DNA of 64,000 nt from Pseudomonas sp. URMO17WK12:I2 (GTDB taxonomy: Bacteria; Pseudomonadota; Gammaproteobacteria; Pseudomonadales; Pseudomonadaceae): the NCBI RefSeq assembly GCF_003253735.1, contig NZ_QKYW01000010.1:110640-174639 (forward strand). The letters are read 5' to 3'. Positions 63,997-64,000 of the stretch are shown piece by piece. A model generated the notes under the pieces. It worked only from the letters and a program-made list of their open reading frames with translations, made no database searches and was not told the origin of the DNA. Positions within the stretch are counted from its first letter, which is position 1. Each line of letters opens with the position of its first letter. Made by a program: the position numbers and the translations under genes.

Positions 63997-64000
63997 GGGA

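Overview
The window is a gene-dense, GC-rich stretch of a gammaproteobacterial chromosome, almost certainly Pseudomonas. Gene content and order from an AhpA/YtjB-like gene and serB through fimX, psd, rhdA, motAB, rsgA, orn, queG, nnr, tsaE, amiB, mutL, miaA, hfq, hflXKC and hisZ to purA match the arrangement I know from P. aeruginosa (there in the PA4938-PA4961 range). REP-type palindromes ending in TGTGGGAGCG are scattered between genes. I see no integrase, transposase, phage gene or CRISPR array, so this is mainly core genome with small repeats.

Layout. 1-2557: the 3' half of DNA polymerase II, a DUF4375/DMP19-like protein and a maltose O-acetyltransferase. 2694-8118: a sulfur-scavenging operon, lsfA-ssuEADCB-ssuF, for uptake and desulfonation of alkanesulfonates. 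8419-11342: a membrane protein with a HAMP region, a very acidic linker and a cyclase-like C-terminus, divergent from serB. 11600-20967: a motility and second-messenger block with fimX, a PilZ-like protein, psd, rhodanese, an HDOD protein and motAB, the last behind a good FliA-type promoter. 20999-37909: housekeeping genes, including the overlapping chain nnr-tsaE-amiB-mutL, then miaA-hfq-hflX-hflK-hflC, hisZ and purA.

38101-47629: a chemoreceptor, two tandem tRNA-Leu(CAG) genes on the minus strand with their own promoter, rnr-rlmB, and the rpsF-rpsR-DUF2232-rplI operon followed by dnaB. 47634-56655: a 7TMR-DISM diguanylate cyclase, a YgiQ radical SAM protein, a methyltransferase, a YegD-type Hsp70 and three poorly characterised membrane proteins. 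56926-64000: a small solute-binding protein, oxaloacetate decarboxylase, a DksA/TraR-type zinc protein, two GNAT acetyltransferases, an SDR and urtE-urtD-urtC of the urea ABC transporter, cut at the window edge.

Most worth a second look: the cyclase-like domain fused to a HAMP membrane protein upstream of serB; the PilZ-like partner of FimX that lacks a recognisable arginine motif; a membrane-anchored methyltransferase between rsgA and orn; and a urea-transporter locus where the acetyltransferase normally embedded among the urease genes persists but ureDABC are missing. I did not find a clearly new multi-gene defence or mobile system.
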